Positions 10,220 through 19,627 of a DNA stretch of 64,000 nucleotides are shown piece by piece. The notes under the pieces are model-generated. The model searched no databases and had not been told where the DNA came from. It was given only the letters and a program-made list of their open reading frames with translations. Every line of letters starts with the position of its first letter. Within the stretch, counting starts at the first letter, position 1. The position numbers and the translations under genes were made by a program. The DNA comes from CAIYTF01 sp963664845 (GTDB taxonomy: Bacteria > Bacteroidota > Ignavibacteria > Ignavibacteriales > Ignavibacteriaceae): the NCBI GenBank assembly GCA_963664845.1, contig OY761615.1:1798001-1862000 (forward strand). The letters are read 5' to 3'.

Positions 10220-11611
10220 ATGTTTAAAACAATACAATCAATACATTTCACCGGAGCAGGCGGCATTGGCATGAGCGGCCTGGTTGAGATATTGCTTAAC
10301 CAAGGATTCAAAGTGTCCGGCTCCGACAGAGTGTTGACAGAAATTACCGACCGTCTCAGCAAGTTGGGCGCAACCATTTATGAAGGTCACTCAGCAGAGA
10401 ACGTCAAAGATGTTGACGTACTTGTATATTCTTCTGCAGTTTCCGAGGATAACCCTGAATTGGTTGCCGCTATTGAGCGCAAGATACCGGTCATCAAACG
10501 TGCAGAAATGCTTGCTGAATGTATGCGGATGAAATATGGTATCGGCATTGCCGGAACGCATGGCAAAACCACAACCACCTCAATGACCGGACTGGTGCTT
10601 ACCGAGGGCAAACTCGATCCGACCATTATTGTCGGCGGCAAACTAAGCGGTCTTGGCGGAACCAATGCCCGTTTGGGCAACGGCGAATTCATTGTTGTGG
10701 AAGCAGATGAATTTGACCGGACGTTTTTGAAACTGACGCCATCCATTGCGGCACTCACCACACTGGAAAAGGAACACCTTGACACGTACAAAGATATTGA
10801 TGACCTGAAGGCCGCCTTCATTGAGTTTGCCAACAAGGTACCCTTCTATGGTTTTGTTATTCTTTGTTTGGATGAACCAGCACTGCAGGATATCATTCCC
10901 TCTATCAACAAAAAGATCATCACCTATGGAATTTCACCGCAGGCTGACGTCAAAGCAGTTGATATTTCGCATAATGAGTTTACCAGCACGTTTACCGTAG
11001 TGTACAAAGGCGAAATGCTCGGGACGATCTCTCTTAGAATTCCCGGACTCTATAATATCAAGAATTCTCTGGTTGCCGTCACCGTGGCAATGGAGCTTGG
11101 CGTACCTTTCGCAATCATTAAAAAAGCCCTTGAACTGTTCTCCGGCGTTTACCGCCGGTTCGAAGTGAAATATAACAGCGACATTCTTGTTATTGATGAC
11201 TATGCTCATCATCCGACAGAAACTTCGGCAACACAGTCCGGTATCAGATCGGGATGGAAACGCCGACTGATCACGGTTTTTCAGCCGCATCTGTTCTCGC
11301 GTACCCGTGACTTTTATGAGGAGTTCGGACGTTCGTTTTTATTATCCGACATACTTATTTGCACCGATGTATACCCGGCAAGAGAACAGCCCATTGAAGG
11401 TATTACCGGTGAACTGATTGTTAAAGCAGCCAGAAAATTCGGTCATAAAAATGCAATCTATGTCCGTGACAAAGAAGACGTTGAAAAAGTATTGCTCGGC
11501 CTTGTCAAAAAAGATGACATCGTCGTGACCATGGGCGCCGGTGACATTTGGAAATATGGTGAATCGTTCATCAAATCGCATATGCGGGAACTGCTGAATG
11601 GCAAGCAATAA
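10220..11611 (+). CDS. murC: UDP-MurNAc:L-alanine ligase MurC
   Basis: The first Mur ligase of the pathway, 463 residues. The N-terminal dinucleotide-like fold GAGGIGMSGLVEILL, the ATP loop GIAGTHGKTTTTSM near residue 108 and the C-terminal IDDYAHHPTE motif are typical. The invariant TxGKT appears in its MurC form with His (GTHGKT). ftsQ begins inside its last 14 bases. No murB is fused to it or follows it, although murB often neighbours murC. Confidence 0.97.
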   Translation: MFKTIQSIHFTGAGGIGMSGLVEILLNQGFKVSGSDRVLTEITDRLSKLGATIYEGHSAENVKDVDVLVYSSAVSEDNPELVAAIERKIPVIKRAEMLAECMRMKYGIGIAGTHGKTTTTSMTGLVLTEGKLDPTIIVGGKLSGLGGTNARLGNGEFIVVEADEFDRTFLKLTPSIAALTTLEKEHLDTYKDIDDLKAAFIEFANKVPFYGFVILCLDEPALQDIIPSINKKIITYGISPQADVKAVDISHNEFTSTFTVVYKGEMLGTISLRIPGLYNIKNSLVAVTVAMELGVPFAIIKKALELFSGVYRRFEVKYNSDILVIDDYAHHPTETSATQSGIRSGWKRRLITVFQPHLFSRTRDFYEEFGRSFLLSDILICTDVYPAREQPIEGITGELIVKAARKFGHKNAIYVRDKEDVEKVLLGLVKKDDIVVTMGAGDIWKYGESFIKSHMRELLNGKQ

Positions 11612-12347
11612 CACCCGGTTACTATCCGCCGGTTTTATTTTGGTTCTTTGCATTGCACTTATCGTATATGCGAATGTGCATGATACGAGCAAAGTGGTGA
11701 AGGAATTCATCGTTGAAAACACGAAGCTGATGGCAGGTGATACGTACCGGGCACTGGTTACAAAAGCGTTGACGGATATACAGTTGCAAAAGGCAGATGA
11801 GATACGAACTTTTTTCCTGCATCAGCCATATGTACAAAAATGTGAAGTCTCTTTTACGGCCCCCGGCAAGATGACACTTCAGATCCAGGAGAAAGAAGTT
11901 GCCGGACGTGTATTCGCCAACGGAAAAAATTATTTGCTCACTTCAGTGGGTGAGCTGCTGGAACTCCTTGACGGAACACTGGCTCTTGATTTGCCGGTAC
12001 TGGGCGGTATTTCGTATAAGGACAAAGTCCTCTCTCAGGAAGACCGGGACCGGCTGACGGCATCGTTATCAATTCTTTCAGCATTTGCAAGAGTTGATCA
12101 GACGTTCGCAAAGGAAATATCGGAAATTGTGTGGCTGAAGCCTGAACAGCCCGCCGTATTCATGAGGAACTATTCCTCACCGTTTTTGATAACGGTAAAC
12201 TCGGCAGCAAAACAGGCAGTTTATCTGCAGGCTCTGATAAGCGAAAAACAGGCATATCAGAATTTGCTCGCAAATGCAGCGTACGTTGATATGCGGTATG
12301 ACAAACATATCTTCATTGGAAATGAAAATAATCCGGGAAAAGAATGA
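11598..12347 (+). CDS. ftsQ: FtsQ/DivIB-type cell division protein
   Basis: A 249-residue bitopic membrane protein. A short cytoplasmic N-terminus is followed by one membrane helix (LLSAGFILVLCIALIVYANV) and a periplasmic part. A POTRA-like region (about residues 40-110) contains the segment LTDIQLQKADEIRTFFLHQP, then the beta-rich FtsQ domain (KMTLQIQEKEVAGRVFANG). FtsQ connects FtsL/FtsB to the rest of the divisome. The sequence is divergent, and the call leans on topology and position between murC and ftsA. It overlaps murC by 14 bases and ftsA by 4. Confidence 0.85.
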   Translation: MASNNTRLLSAGFILVLCIALIVYANVHDTSKVVKEFIVENTKLMAGDTYRALVTKALTDIQLQKADEIRTFFLHQPYVQKCEVSFTAPGKMTLQIQEKEVAGRVFANGKNYLLTSVGELLELLDGTLALDLPVLGGISYKDKVLSQEDRDRLTASLSILSAFARVDQTFAKEISEIVWLKPEQPAVFMRNYSSPFLITVNSAAKQAVYLQALISEKQAYQNLLANAAYVDMRYDKHIFIGNENNPGKE

Positions 12348-13627
12348 GTATTGACAATTATATAACAGGCTTGGATCTTGGGACCACAAAAGTGTGCGCG
12401 GTGATTGCACAACCGATAAATGATCGGGAAATCCGCATACTGGGTTTTGGAGTTGCCAAATCTGAAGGTTTGCACAAGGGTTTGGTTGCAAATATCTGGA
12501 AGACAGCCGACGCGGTGAAAGAAGCCGTCGCGATTGCTTCCAATCAGGCCGGATTAGTAGTCACGGAAGTTAACGTGGGAGTCGCAGGCGAACATATTTC
12601 CTCAATGCGCCACAGAAATTTCGTGACGATCACCAACGATGAGCATGAGATCACTCAGGATGACTTAAAGCGTCTTGAAGATGACGTGAGAAGGATCCGT
12701 ATTCCGATGGATATGCAGATACTGCATGTTATTCCTGAAGAATTTCTTGTTGATTCTCTTGGCGGTATCATCGATCCGGTTGGAATGTCCGCAACACGCC
12801 TGGAAGCAACCAATCATGTGGTGCTGGCCTCCGTCCCCGCAATTGCGAACATCAGAAAATCAGTTGAACGTGCCGGCTTCAAAGTGAAAGACTACATTCT
12901 TCAGCCTCTCGCCTCTGCCGCATCAATCCTGGATGAGAACGAAAAGGAAATTGGCGTTCTCATTATAGATATCGGCGGCGGAACCACCGATATTGCGGTT
13001 ATCAATCGCCAGGCTATCATTCACTCGAAAGTGTTCGGCATCGCGGGCAATCAGGTCACCCATGATATCCGTGAAGCATTAGGCATCATCAGCGAAGAAG
13101 CCGAATTCCTTAAAAAACAATACGGCTATGCTTCCGAGAAAGCCATTATTAAAGACGAAGAAATTATTATCAAAGGTGTCGGGGCCTGGGGCAGTCAGCC
13201 TATACAGGTCAGCTTACTGACACAAATCATCCATGCCCGTATGCGCGAGTTGTTTAATCTGGTCGATAATGAGATCAGGAGCGCCGGGCTGAAAAACAAA
13301 ATACGAGCCGGGGTTATTCTAACCGGCGGTGGATCACTTCTACGTGGCTGCACTGAACTGGCAACTGAAATATTCGGTCTGCCGGCGCGTATAGGAGTAC
13401 CGCTCGATTCTTTCACGGGCTCGATGTCTGAAGTTGAAAAGCCGGAATTTTCAACTGTGGTAGGTTTATTACGAGGTGCTCCCGGGCAAAAACTGACGGC
13501 TGCCGTCATCAAGGAAACGAAAGCTTCCAAGAAAAAAGAAAAGAAAAAAGACACAGCCGGCAAAGAAAGCAAGAATGCACTGAAGCAGGTCGTAGGCAAC
13601 ATCAGAAAATTTTTTAATGAATTATAA
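12344..13627 (+). CDS. ftsA: Cell division protein FtsA
   Basis: An actin-like ATPase of 427 residues that tethers FtsZ to the membrane. Phosphate 1 (GLDLGTTKVCAV), phosphate 2 (LIIDIGGGTTDIAV) and the adenosine motif (ILTGGGSLLRG) are all present, and the SHS2/1C domain region lies at about residues 80-160. The C-terminus is a lysine-rich linker (KASKKKEKKKDTAGKESK) ending in an amphipathic segment (VVGNIRKFFNEL) that fits the membrane-targeting helix. The ATG overlaps the ftsQ stop. Confidence 0.97.
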   Translation: MSIDNYITGLDLGTTKVCAVIAQPINDREIRILGFGVAKSEGLHKGLVANIWKTADAVKEAVAIASNQAGLVVTEVNVGVAGEHISSMRHRNFVTITNDEHEITQDDLKRLEDDVRRIRIPMDMQILHVIPEEFLVDSLGGIIDPVGMSATRLEATNHVVLASVPAIANIRKSVERAGFKVKDYILQPLASAASILDENEKEIGVLIIDIGGGTTDIAVINRQAIIHSKVFGIAGNQVTHDIREALGIISEEAEFLKKQYGYASEKAIIKDEEIIIKGVGAWGSQPIQVSLLTQIIHARMRELFNLVDNEIRSAGLKNKIRAGVILTGGGSLLRGCTELATEIFGLPARIGVPLDSFTGSMSEVEKPEFSTVVGLLRGAPGQKLTAAVIKETKASKKKEKKKDTAGKESKNALKQVVGNIRKFFNEL

Positions 13628-13643
13628 TTTAAGTGAGGAAATG

Positions 13644-14960
13644 ATGAGTTCAACTAATCATGAGGAAAAAATGCCCCAATTCGTTACAATCGACCGTTCT
13701 CCCAAGAGCAACGCAACACTAAAAATCGTCGGTGTCGGCGGCGGTGGCTGCAATGCATTAAGCTCAATGATCAACCGCGGACTGACCGGAGTTGAATACA
13801 TTGCAATCAACACCGACGCTCAGGCGCTCGAGAACAATAACGCAAATCATAAAATCGCAGTTGGCAGCAAAATTACCAAAGGTTTAGGTGCGGGTGCAGA
13901 TCCTACAATCGGCAGAAAAGCAATCGAAGAGGATCGTGACCGGATTTCCGAAATGTTACGCGGCAGTGACATGGTATTCCTCACGGCAGGTATGGGTGGC
14001 GGCACCGGTACCGGAGGACTGCCTGCAGTGGCCTCAATTGCAAAAAGCCTTGATATTCTCACCGTGGCAATTGTAACAAAACCATTTCGCTGGGAGGGTA
14101 AGCTCCGTATGGCCAATGCCGAAAAAGGCATTCAGGAGTTGAAACAATTTGTTGACAGTTTAATTGTAATTCCAAACGAACGCCTCTTAAGCGTAATTGA
14201 CAAAAATGCGAGTGCATTCCAGGCTCTGGATAAGGCAAACGAAGTGCTTTATGAAGCCACACGCGGCATCGCTGACATCATCAACGTTGAAGGCTATGTT
14301 AATGTTGACTTCGCGGACGTCCGTTCTGTTATGCAGGGCAGCGGGATTGCCCTGATGGGATGCGGCATTGCTTCCGGTGAAAACCGCGCCATTGAAGCAG
14401 CTCAAAAGGCTATATCGAGCCCGTTCCTCGAAGGCATTCAGATCAAAGGCGCGAAGAGCGTACTGGTTAACGTTACCAGTTCCTCCAGCCTGACCATGAA
14501 AGAGATCTATGACGGCAATAACATTATCTTTGAAGCAGCCGGTGAAGAATCAAACGTGATCTTTGGCTGCGTACAAAAAGAAACGATGAACGATTATGTA
14601 TCTTATACCGTGATCGCTACCGGCTTTGACGAAAAAGCCATGAATAAAGGCGCGAAGGCTCCCGTCATGACTTCACCGAAAGCAGCACCTCAGGTGCAGA
14701 AACCTGCACCAAGCTTTCAGTTCAAGCCATACGATCTCACGGAAAAAGACAAACAGGATGTTAATGTTCCTGCCGTTTACCGCATAGGAGCTCCTCAATC
14801 ACAGTTGGTTTTTGAAGAGCCAGAAGAACAACCGGTAGAGAAGTTTTCATTTGATAAGTTCAAATCAGCTTCGATTGAACAGACAAGAAATGAAGAAATA
14901 ACAAAAAAACATGCTGCGGATGATGAAAGCTCAGCTTTTCTCCGCATGATAATGGATTAA
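13644..14960 (+). CDS. ftsZ: Tubulin-like division GTPase FtsZ
   Basis: The Z-ring GTPase. The nucleotide-binding segment GVGGGGCNALSSMI lies near the N-terminus, the tubulin signature is GMGGGTGTGGLP, and the T7 loop region follows. A variable linker rich in P, K and Q leads to a short conserved tail (SSAFLRMIMD) that should bind FtsA. Three ATGs are close together. I prefer 13644 because GTGAGG sits 5 bases upstream; 13617 has no visible ribosome site, while 13671 also has a GAGG nearby. It is the last gene of the dcw operon. Confidence 0.96.
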   Translation: MSSTNHEEKMPQFVTIDRSPKSNATLKIVGVGGGGCNALSSMINRGLTGVEYIAINTDAQALENNNANHKIAVGSKITKGLGAGADPTIGRKAIEEDRDRISEMLRGSDMVFLTAGMGGGTGTGGLPAVASIAKSLDILTVAIVTKPFRWEGKLRMANAEKGIQELKQFVDSLIVIPNERLLSVIDKNASAFQALDKANEVLYEATRGIADIINVEGYVNVDFADVRSVMQGSGIALMGCGIASGENRAIEAAQKAISSPFLEGIQIKGAKSVLVNVTSSSSLTMKEIYDGNNIIFEAAGEESNVIFGCVQKETMNDYVSYTVIATGFDEKAMNKGAKAPVMTSPKAAPQVQKPAPSFQFKPYDLTEKDKQDVNVPAVYRIGAPQSQLVFEEPEEQPVEKFSFDKFKSASIEQTRNEEITKKHAADDESSAFLRMIMD

Positions 14961-14975
14961 CACCAATACAGAGTT

Positions 14976-15014
14976 GCAAGGCTGCCGGCGACAATCACTC
15001 GTCGAGCGGCCTTG
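14976..15014. terminator. Possible hairpin ending the dcw operon
   Basis: GCAAGGC at 14976 pairs with GCCTTGC ending at 15014, and an inner CGGCGA/TCGTCG stem is possible. It lies just after ftsZ and covers the last codons of the convergent CPXCG gene. There is no clear U-tract, so it may not be a classical intrinsic terminator. Confidence 0.35.
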
Positions 15015-15207
15015 CATCTATTTGTACATTCCGTTCCTCATCAAGCTGTAGTATTATCCGGTTTGGCCTGCAACAGATCCTGCAATCTTCCACAAAGTCC
15101 TGCTTCCCCGTTACCGTAAGATCAACCCATAAGGGATTGTGAATGCCGCAATATTGGCATACCCAAATTATTTCGTCATCCGACAGCGAGAACTCCATCT
15201 CATCCAT
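14995..15207 (-). CDS. Cys-rich CPXCG-family zinc-ribbon protein
   Basis: A 70-residue protein with a CxxC (CQYC) followed about 25 residues later by CRICC, in the context DFVEDCRICCRPNRIIL. This matches the Cys_rich_CPXCG family, small bacterial proteins of unknown function in which the paired Cys presumably bind zinc. The first motif reads CQYCG rather than the usual CPYCG. It is convergent with ftsZ and has no operon partner. No function is proposed beyond metal binding. Confidence 0.8.
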   Translation of the reverse strand: MDEMEFSLSDDEIIWVCQYCGIHNPLWVDLTVTGKQDFVEDCRICCRPNRIILQLDEERNVQIDARPLDE

Positions 15208-15490
15208 ACATACGTCCTGTTTATTTGTTTAAAGGTAATCTGTTCCCCAATAAGAAACAATTGCAGATTTTCAGACTTGCCAAGTGCCACAGCTCACCTT
15301 GTGTCCATTGGGATAATCCGGGCACCAGCCAGGCTTTGGACACGGTTTTTTGCTGTATTGCCAGCCAAAATGGATATTTGCGAGCATATTTGACAATGGC
15401 ATAAAAAGCGCGGCTGTTCACGTCTGATTTAGCGCAACAGGATTTACTTTTATTTTTCGTAACATGGATTTTTATTTGACTATATTATTG

Positions 15491-16354
15491 ATGGCATCAC
15501 ATTTGGAACTCAATTATCTTATAACCGCCCATGAACTGAAGAAGGCTATTTCTACTGAAGAACTTACCATTATTGACACGCGGGAAGCATCGGCTTATGC
15601 CAAAGCGCATATCCCGGGAGCGATAAATATTCATAGCATTTTTACGTATCTGGCAACCGAGCGGAATGGCGGACTCAACAAACTGGCAGAAACATTCATC
15701 AACGAGTTTTCTGCTGCTGGCATCAGTGCAAACGATTCTGTGGTTATATATGAGGACACCCTGAGTAACGGATTCGGACAATCGGGAAGAGGATATTTTC
15801 TGCTGAAATATCTCGGGCACAATAAGGTGTTGGTTCTTGACGGAGGGTTTGCTGCCTGGGAAGCGGCAGGATTGGAAAGCACGACAATTGTTCCGGTCAA
15901 ACCAAAAACGATCTATCATGCGACTATTGATAATTCGATAGTGGCATCCAAAAAGGAAATTCTTGCCGCGTTGGAAGATAAAGAGATTGTACTGCTGGAT
16001 TGCCGAGACCGTGATGAATGGATTGGAGAAAGCTCATCTCCTTACGGAAAAGACTTTTCGCCCCGCAAAGGCAGGATCCCGGGAGCAGTATGGATGGAGT
16101 GGTATGAGTTATTTGACCGTTCCACCGGTATTCCGTTTTTCAAGACGGATGAACAAATACTCGCGCTTTGCAATTCCGTTGGAATAACAAAGGAAAGCAA
16201 TGTAATCATCTATTGTTTCAAAGGTTCCCGGGCATCAACGGCATTAATCGCTTTTAATAAAGCCGGAATAAAAAAGGTCCGGAATTACTTTGCCTCATGG
16301 AACGAATGGGCCGAAGATCCTTCGCTGCCAATTGACAGCGGAATAATTTCGTAA
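15491..16354 (+). CDS. Sulfurtransferase with two rhodanese domains
   Basis: A tandem rhodanese (thiosulfate or 3-mercaptopyruvate sulfurtransferase type). The N-terminal inactive rhodanese contains IDTREASAYAKAHIPGAINI and VLDGGFAAWEAAGLE. The C-terminal domain carries the catalytic Cys in IIYCFKGSRAS at about residue 240. The loop CFKGSR has the six-residue active-site length of sulfurtransferases, but its second residue (F) is unlike the CRxGxR/T of characterised rhodaneses, so substrate preference is open. An in-frame ATG at 15464 would add nine residues; 15491 matches the usual family N-terminus. Neither has a clear Shine-Dalgarno site. Confidence 0.88.
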   Translation: MASHLELNYLITAHELKKAISTEELTIIDTREASAYAKAHIPGAINIHSIFTYLATERNGGLNKLAETFINEFSAAGISANDSVVIYEDTLSNGFGQSGRGYFLLKYLGHNKVLVLDGGFAAWEAAGLESTTIVPVKPKTIYHATIDNSIVASKKEILAALEDKEIVLLDCRDRDEWIGESSSPYGKDFSPRKGRIPGAVWMEWYELFDRSTGIPFFKTDEQILALCNSVGITKESNVIIYCFKGSRASTALIAFNKAGIKKVRNYFASWNEWAEDPSLPIDSGIIS

Positions 16355-16471
16355 CTGTCGTTCGCATATATCTCTCCGAAGTAAACTGAATTAGATAGCA
16401 GAAGCCGGTTATCGATATTGTATACCCCTATCTAACCTGGATAAGCCAGAACCGTAAAAAGACGCATTCCT

Positions 16472-16496
16472 TCCCTCCCTTTGCGAAAGGGAGGGA
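16472..16496. repeat. Perfect 11-bp palindrome, REP-like
   Basis: TCCCTCCCTTT, loop GCG, then AAAGGGAGGGA form a perfect stem. It stands in the 282-bp gap between two convergent genes (rhodanese and yyaL-like) and is followed by ACACCGGGTGGGTTTT. It could act as a bidirectional terminator or be one copy of a dispersed REP-like palindrome; a single copy cannot tell. I see nothing else in this gap. Confidence 0.6.
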
Positions 16497-16636
16497 CACC
16501 GGGTGGGTTTTCTTTCCACCTTGTCAAAAATGTTTCAATTCCCCGCAATGATATTATTGTTTAGACACCTATAAATGCTTGTGCAAACCGCCAGACGCAG
16601 CTTGCAGGAAATGATGACGCATTCCCTGCCAATTCC

Positions 16637-18736
16637 CTATTCTGTTGCTTCACCCCGGATGGTTGCCAGCGCCACTTCAACGTCGGTTGTTGGTTCGGCA
16701 CATTCGAAATTTTGACACACAAAATATGTTGGCGCACTGTTAAGTGGTTTCATCTCCACCGTGTGTGGTGCAAGCACATCCATAACAGATGACTCTTCAA
16801 CAAATCCACGCAGCAGCAGCGTTAAGCCAGGATTGTATTGCGAAATGAATTCACGTAGCGAGCGCTTGGTATTCACCGCATCGCGCTCTGCAAGTATAAC
16901 AACCTCATGAAATGGTACCAGCGTAAGCATAACCCCGCCAAGGAACGACGAAAACGCCGATGGTGATTGCTTTACAATGTCCGAGAAGGCCCGGATTATC
17001 ATCGCTGCTTCTTCAAGATAATTGGTTTTTGATGTCAACCGGCCAAGCCTTATGAGATTAGAGAGCATGACGGAGTTGCCCGAAGGTATAGCGCCGTCAT
17101 AAACTTCCTTCTGCCGTGCCAGCAGTTCTTCAGCATAGTCAGCAGTGAAATAATACCCACCGGTGATCGTATCAACAAAATGTTCCAGCACATGTTCGGT
17201 AAAACCAACGGCACGTATCAGGTATATATTTTTAAATGTCGCTTGGTAGAGTTCAAGAAGTCCCCAGGTCATGAACGCATAATCTTCAAGCGTGCCGTCA
17301 AATGCGGCATCACCGTCACGATACCGGTGCAGAAGTTGCGTGTCGTTTTTCAGAAGTTTATCCAGTACGCATGCCGCGGCATCTTCAGCGGCCTGAATAT
17401 AGGTTGCAGAATTCGTTACGTTCCCCGCATAGGCCAGGGCTGCTATTATTAATCCATTCCAATCGGTTACAATTTTATCATCCAATGCCGGGCGCACCCG
17501 TTTGCTGCGCACGGCAAACAACGTATCCCGCGAGCGCTGCAAAGAGGTTACAATTTCACCGATGGTCAGATCAAAGTCCTTGGAAAGGTCCCGTGCGGTA
17601 AGTGTTGTTTTTAATATATTTTCTCCGGTAACACCATCGTGCTGCGGATCAATATAATTGCCCTCATCTTTGATGTTATACACGGCACAGAACAATTTCG
17701 CATCAGCACCAAGCAGCTCTTCAATTTCTGTTTTTGTCCACAAATAGAACTTGCCTTCCACTCCCTCGCTGTCGGCATCTTCGGCAGAATAGAACGCACC
17801 ATCTGGAGAGCGCATGTCGCGAATGAGGTATTGCACAATTTCATCAATAACTGAAAGATATTTTTTCTCTTTCGTTTTGTGATACAGTTCTGCATAGGAT
17901 AAAAGCAGCATCGCCTGATCATAGAGCATTTTTTCAAAATGCGGAAGAAGCCACTCTTTATCGGTTGAATAGCGGTGAAATCCGAACCCAAGATGATCGT
18001 ATATTCCACCGCTGCGCATCTTATCCAATGTTCTTACAACCATCTCCTCGGCTTTTTCGTTTCCGAAATAGTGCGCATAGCGCAGCAGAAAAGTGAGATT
18101 ATGGGGAGAAGGAAACTTAGGCGCATTGCCAAAGCCGCCGTTTTCCGCGTCAAAGCGTTTTTCCAGTTCGAGGAATGCGGTGTGCAAAATTGCCGGAGTA
18201 AGGTCTTCACCGAAGAATGATTCTGCATCTTTTTGCAAACTCAGCGTGATCTCCTGCGCGGAATCGAGAATTTGATCGCGTTCTTTGTGCCACATATCCA
18301 CAATGCGCGGTAGCAGCTCCATCAGCCCCGGACGCTGCATTTTGCGGGACTTGGGGAAATACGTGCCGGCAAAGAACGCTTGTTTGTCAGCGGTCATTAC
18401 AATAGTCAGCGGCCATCCGCCTCCACCGGTGAGCATTTGACAAACCCGCATGTATACAGAATCAATTTCCGGGCGCTCTTCCCTGTCCACTTTGATCGAA
18501 ACAAAATGTTCATTCAAATATTCAGCAACCTCACTGTCTTCAAATGACTCCTTCTCCATCACATGACACCAATGACAGGTAGCATAACCTATTGACAAAA
18601 AAATGGGTTTGTCTTCAGTTTTTGCTTTATCAAATGCTTCCGGTGACCAGGGAAACCAATCCACGGGATTGTTTGCGTGCTGTAATAAATAAGGACTTTT
18701 CTCGTTGCTTAGCCTGTTAGGCGTTGATTGACTCAT
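16637..18736 (-). CDS. yyaL: YyaL-type thioredoxin-domain protein (DUF255)
   Basis: A 699-residue protein of the YyaL/SPATA20 family. The N-terminal thioredoxin-like DUF255 domain contains the conserved start NRLSNEKSPYLLQHANNPVDW and a redox-type motif ATCHWCHVMEKESF at about residues 53-66. The rest is an (alpha/alpha)6 barrel resembling N-acylglucosamine 2-epimerases. No reaction is established for the bacterial family. It is monocistronic in appearance. Confidence 0.93.
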   Translation of the reverse strand: MSQSTPNRLSNEKSPYLLQHANNPVDWFPWSPEAFDKAKTEDKPIFLSIGYATCHWCHVMEKESFEDSEVAEYLNEHFVSIKVDREERPEIDSVYMRVCQMLTGGGGWPLTIVMTADKQAFFAGTYFPKSRKMQRPGLMELLPRIVDMWHKERDQILDSAQEITLSLQKDAESFFGEDLTPAILHTAFLELEKRFDAENGGFGNAPKFPSPHNLTFLLRYAHYFGNEKAEEMVVRTLDKMRSGGIYDHLGFGFHRYSTDKEWLLPHFEKMLYDQAMLLLSYAELYHKTKEKKYLSVIDEIVQYLIRDMRSPDGAFYSAEDADSEGVEGKFYLWTKTEIEELLGADAKLFCAVYNIKDEGNYIDPQHDGVTGENILKTTLTARDLSKDFDLTIGEIVTSLQRSRDTLFAVRSKRVRPALDDKIVTDWNGLIIAALAYAGNVTNSATYIQAAEDAAACVLDKLLKNDTQLLHRYRDGDAAFDGTLEDYAFMTWGLLELYQATFKNIYLIRAVGFTEHVLEHFVDTITGGYYFTADYAEELLARQKEVYDGAIPSGNSVMLSNLIRLGRLTSKTNYLEEAAMIIRAFSDIVKQSPSAFSSFLGGVMLTLVPFHEVVILAERDAVNTKRSLREFISQYNPGLTLLLRGFVEESSVMDVLAPHTVEMKPLNSAPTYFVCQNFECAEPTTDVEVALATIRGEATE

Positions 18737-19044
18737 GTTGCTCTCTATAATTCAAAAATTTGATGGCGTAAAATACATAAACAAGGACTTAAAAAAGTAG
18801 CGCTACATCGAAAAGACACATAGTCCATTCGGTAGGTTTCACATAATTAAAGGAAAGTCATTGCGAACCCGCCTCGGGTGAAGTGCCTCATCTCGTGTGC
18901 AGGGCAATCTTCATAATATCGACTGAAAACAAAGCCTAAGGATTGCTCATTTTGTTCCATGTGAATTACATGACACACACTTTCGGGTACACAGATTAAA
19001 ATGCATACACACGGATATGAAAAGGTATGTGTGGTCCTAATAGC
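18737..19044. other. Intergenic region, no gene seen
   Basis: A 308-bp gap between two minus-strand genes. It contains GTCATTGCGAACCCGCCTCG and, about 45 bases on, GGGCAATCTTC, which looks like the TCATTGCGA...GCAATC kind of dispersed palindromic repeat. No open frame with protein-like composition is seen. Confidence 0.4.
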
Positions 19045-19527
19045 TTACAGCAAATCCGCATATACGGCGCCTGTAACCTGCATCAGATCATGGGGTATAA
19101 TATGGATCTGCATGCCGCGAACACCGGCACTAATGTAAATCTTTTCAAACAGCTGCGCCGTTTCATCTATAAATGTGGGAAACAGTTTCTTCATACCGAT
19201 GGGTGAACATCCACCGCGGATGTATCCCGTAAGATTAAGCAGCTCACTCACTTTTACCAGCTCAATGGATTTTTGACCTGCAGCCAAAGCCGCTTTTTTC
19301 AGATTAAGTTCGGCAGTGACAGGCAGACAAAAGACGAATGGTGCGTTGCCATTGCCATGAGCTACCAGTGTTTTAAATACAGAATCAGGATCAGCGCCTA
19401 TCTTTTTTGCAACTGTCTCACCGCTGAGATCAGATTCTTCAACGTCATATTCATGCGGGGTATACTGTATGCCGCGGGCGTCAAGAAGACGAAGTGCATT
19501 GGTTTTGGCCGTTTTCATGTTTTGCAT
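19045..19527 (-). CDS. ybaK: Cys-tRNA(Pro)/Cys-tRNA(Cys) deacylase, YbaK/EbsC type
   Basis: A 160-residue trans-editing protein of the YbaK/ProX superfamily that hydrolyses misacylated tRNA. Typical segments are KTNALRLLDARGIQYTPHEYD at the start, VFKTLVAHGN, FVFCLPVTAELNLKKAALAAG with the conserved lysine region, and GYIRGGCSPIGMKK, whose GG.SP.G loop is diagnostic for YbaK. A second ATG three codons on (MKTAKTN) may be the real start. It stands alone between yyaL and gpsA. Confidence 0.92.
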   Translation of the reverse strand: MQNMKTAKTNALRLLDARGIQYTPHEYDVEESDLSGETVAKKIGADPDSVFKTLVAHGNGNAPFVFCLPVTAELNLKKAALAAGQKSIELVKVSELLNLTGYIRGGCSPIGMKKLFPTFIDETAQLFEKIYISAGVRGMQIHIIPHDLMQVTGAVYADLL

Positions 19528-19627
19528 GCTTTAGATTGAAAGAAATTGAAATGCGAAGTTTTCAGAATTTCATGAGGAAGAACCCAAGCTATGGTTTCTG
19601 GTTACAGGAGGACAGCCAGACCGTCAT

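Noticed and set aside
15221..15421. Minus-strand 66-codon frame upstream of the CPXCG gene
   Set aside because: It has no ribosome site and no recognisable motif; the frame lies in the promoter gap between divergent genes.
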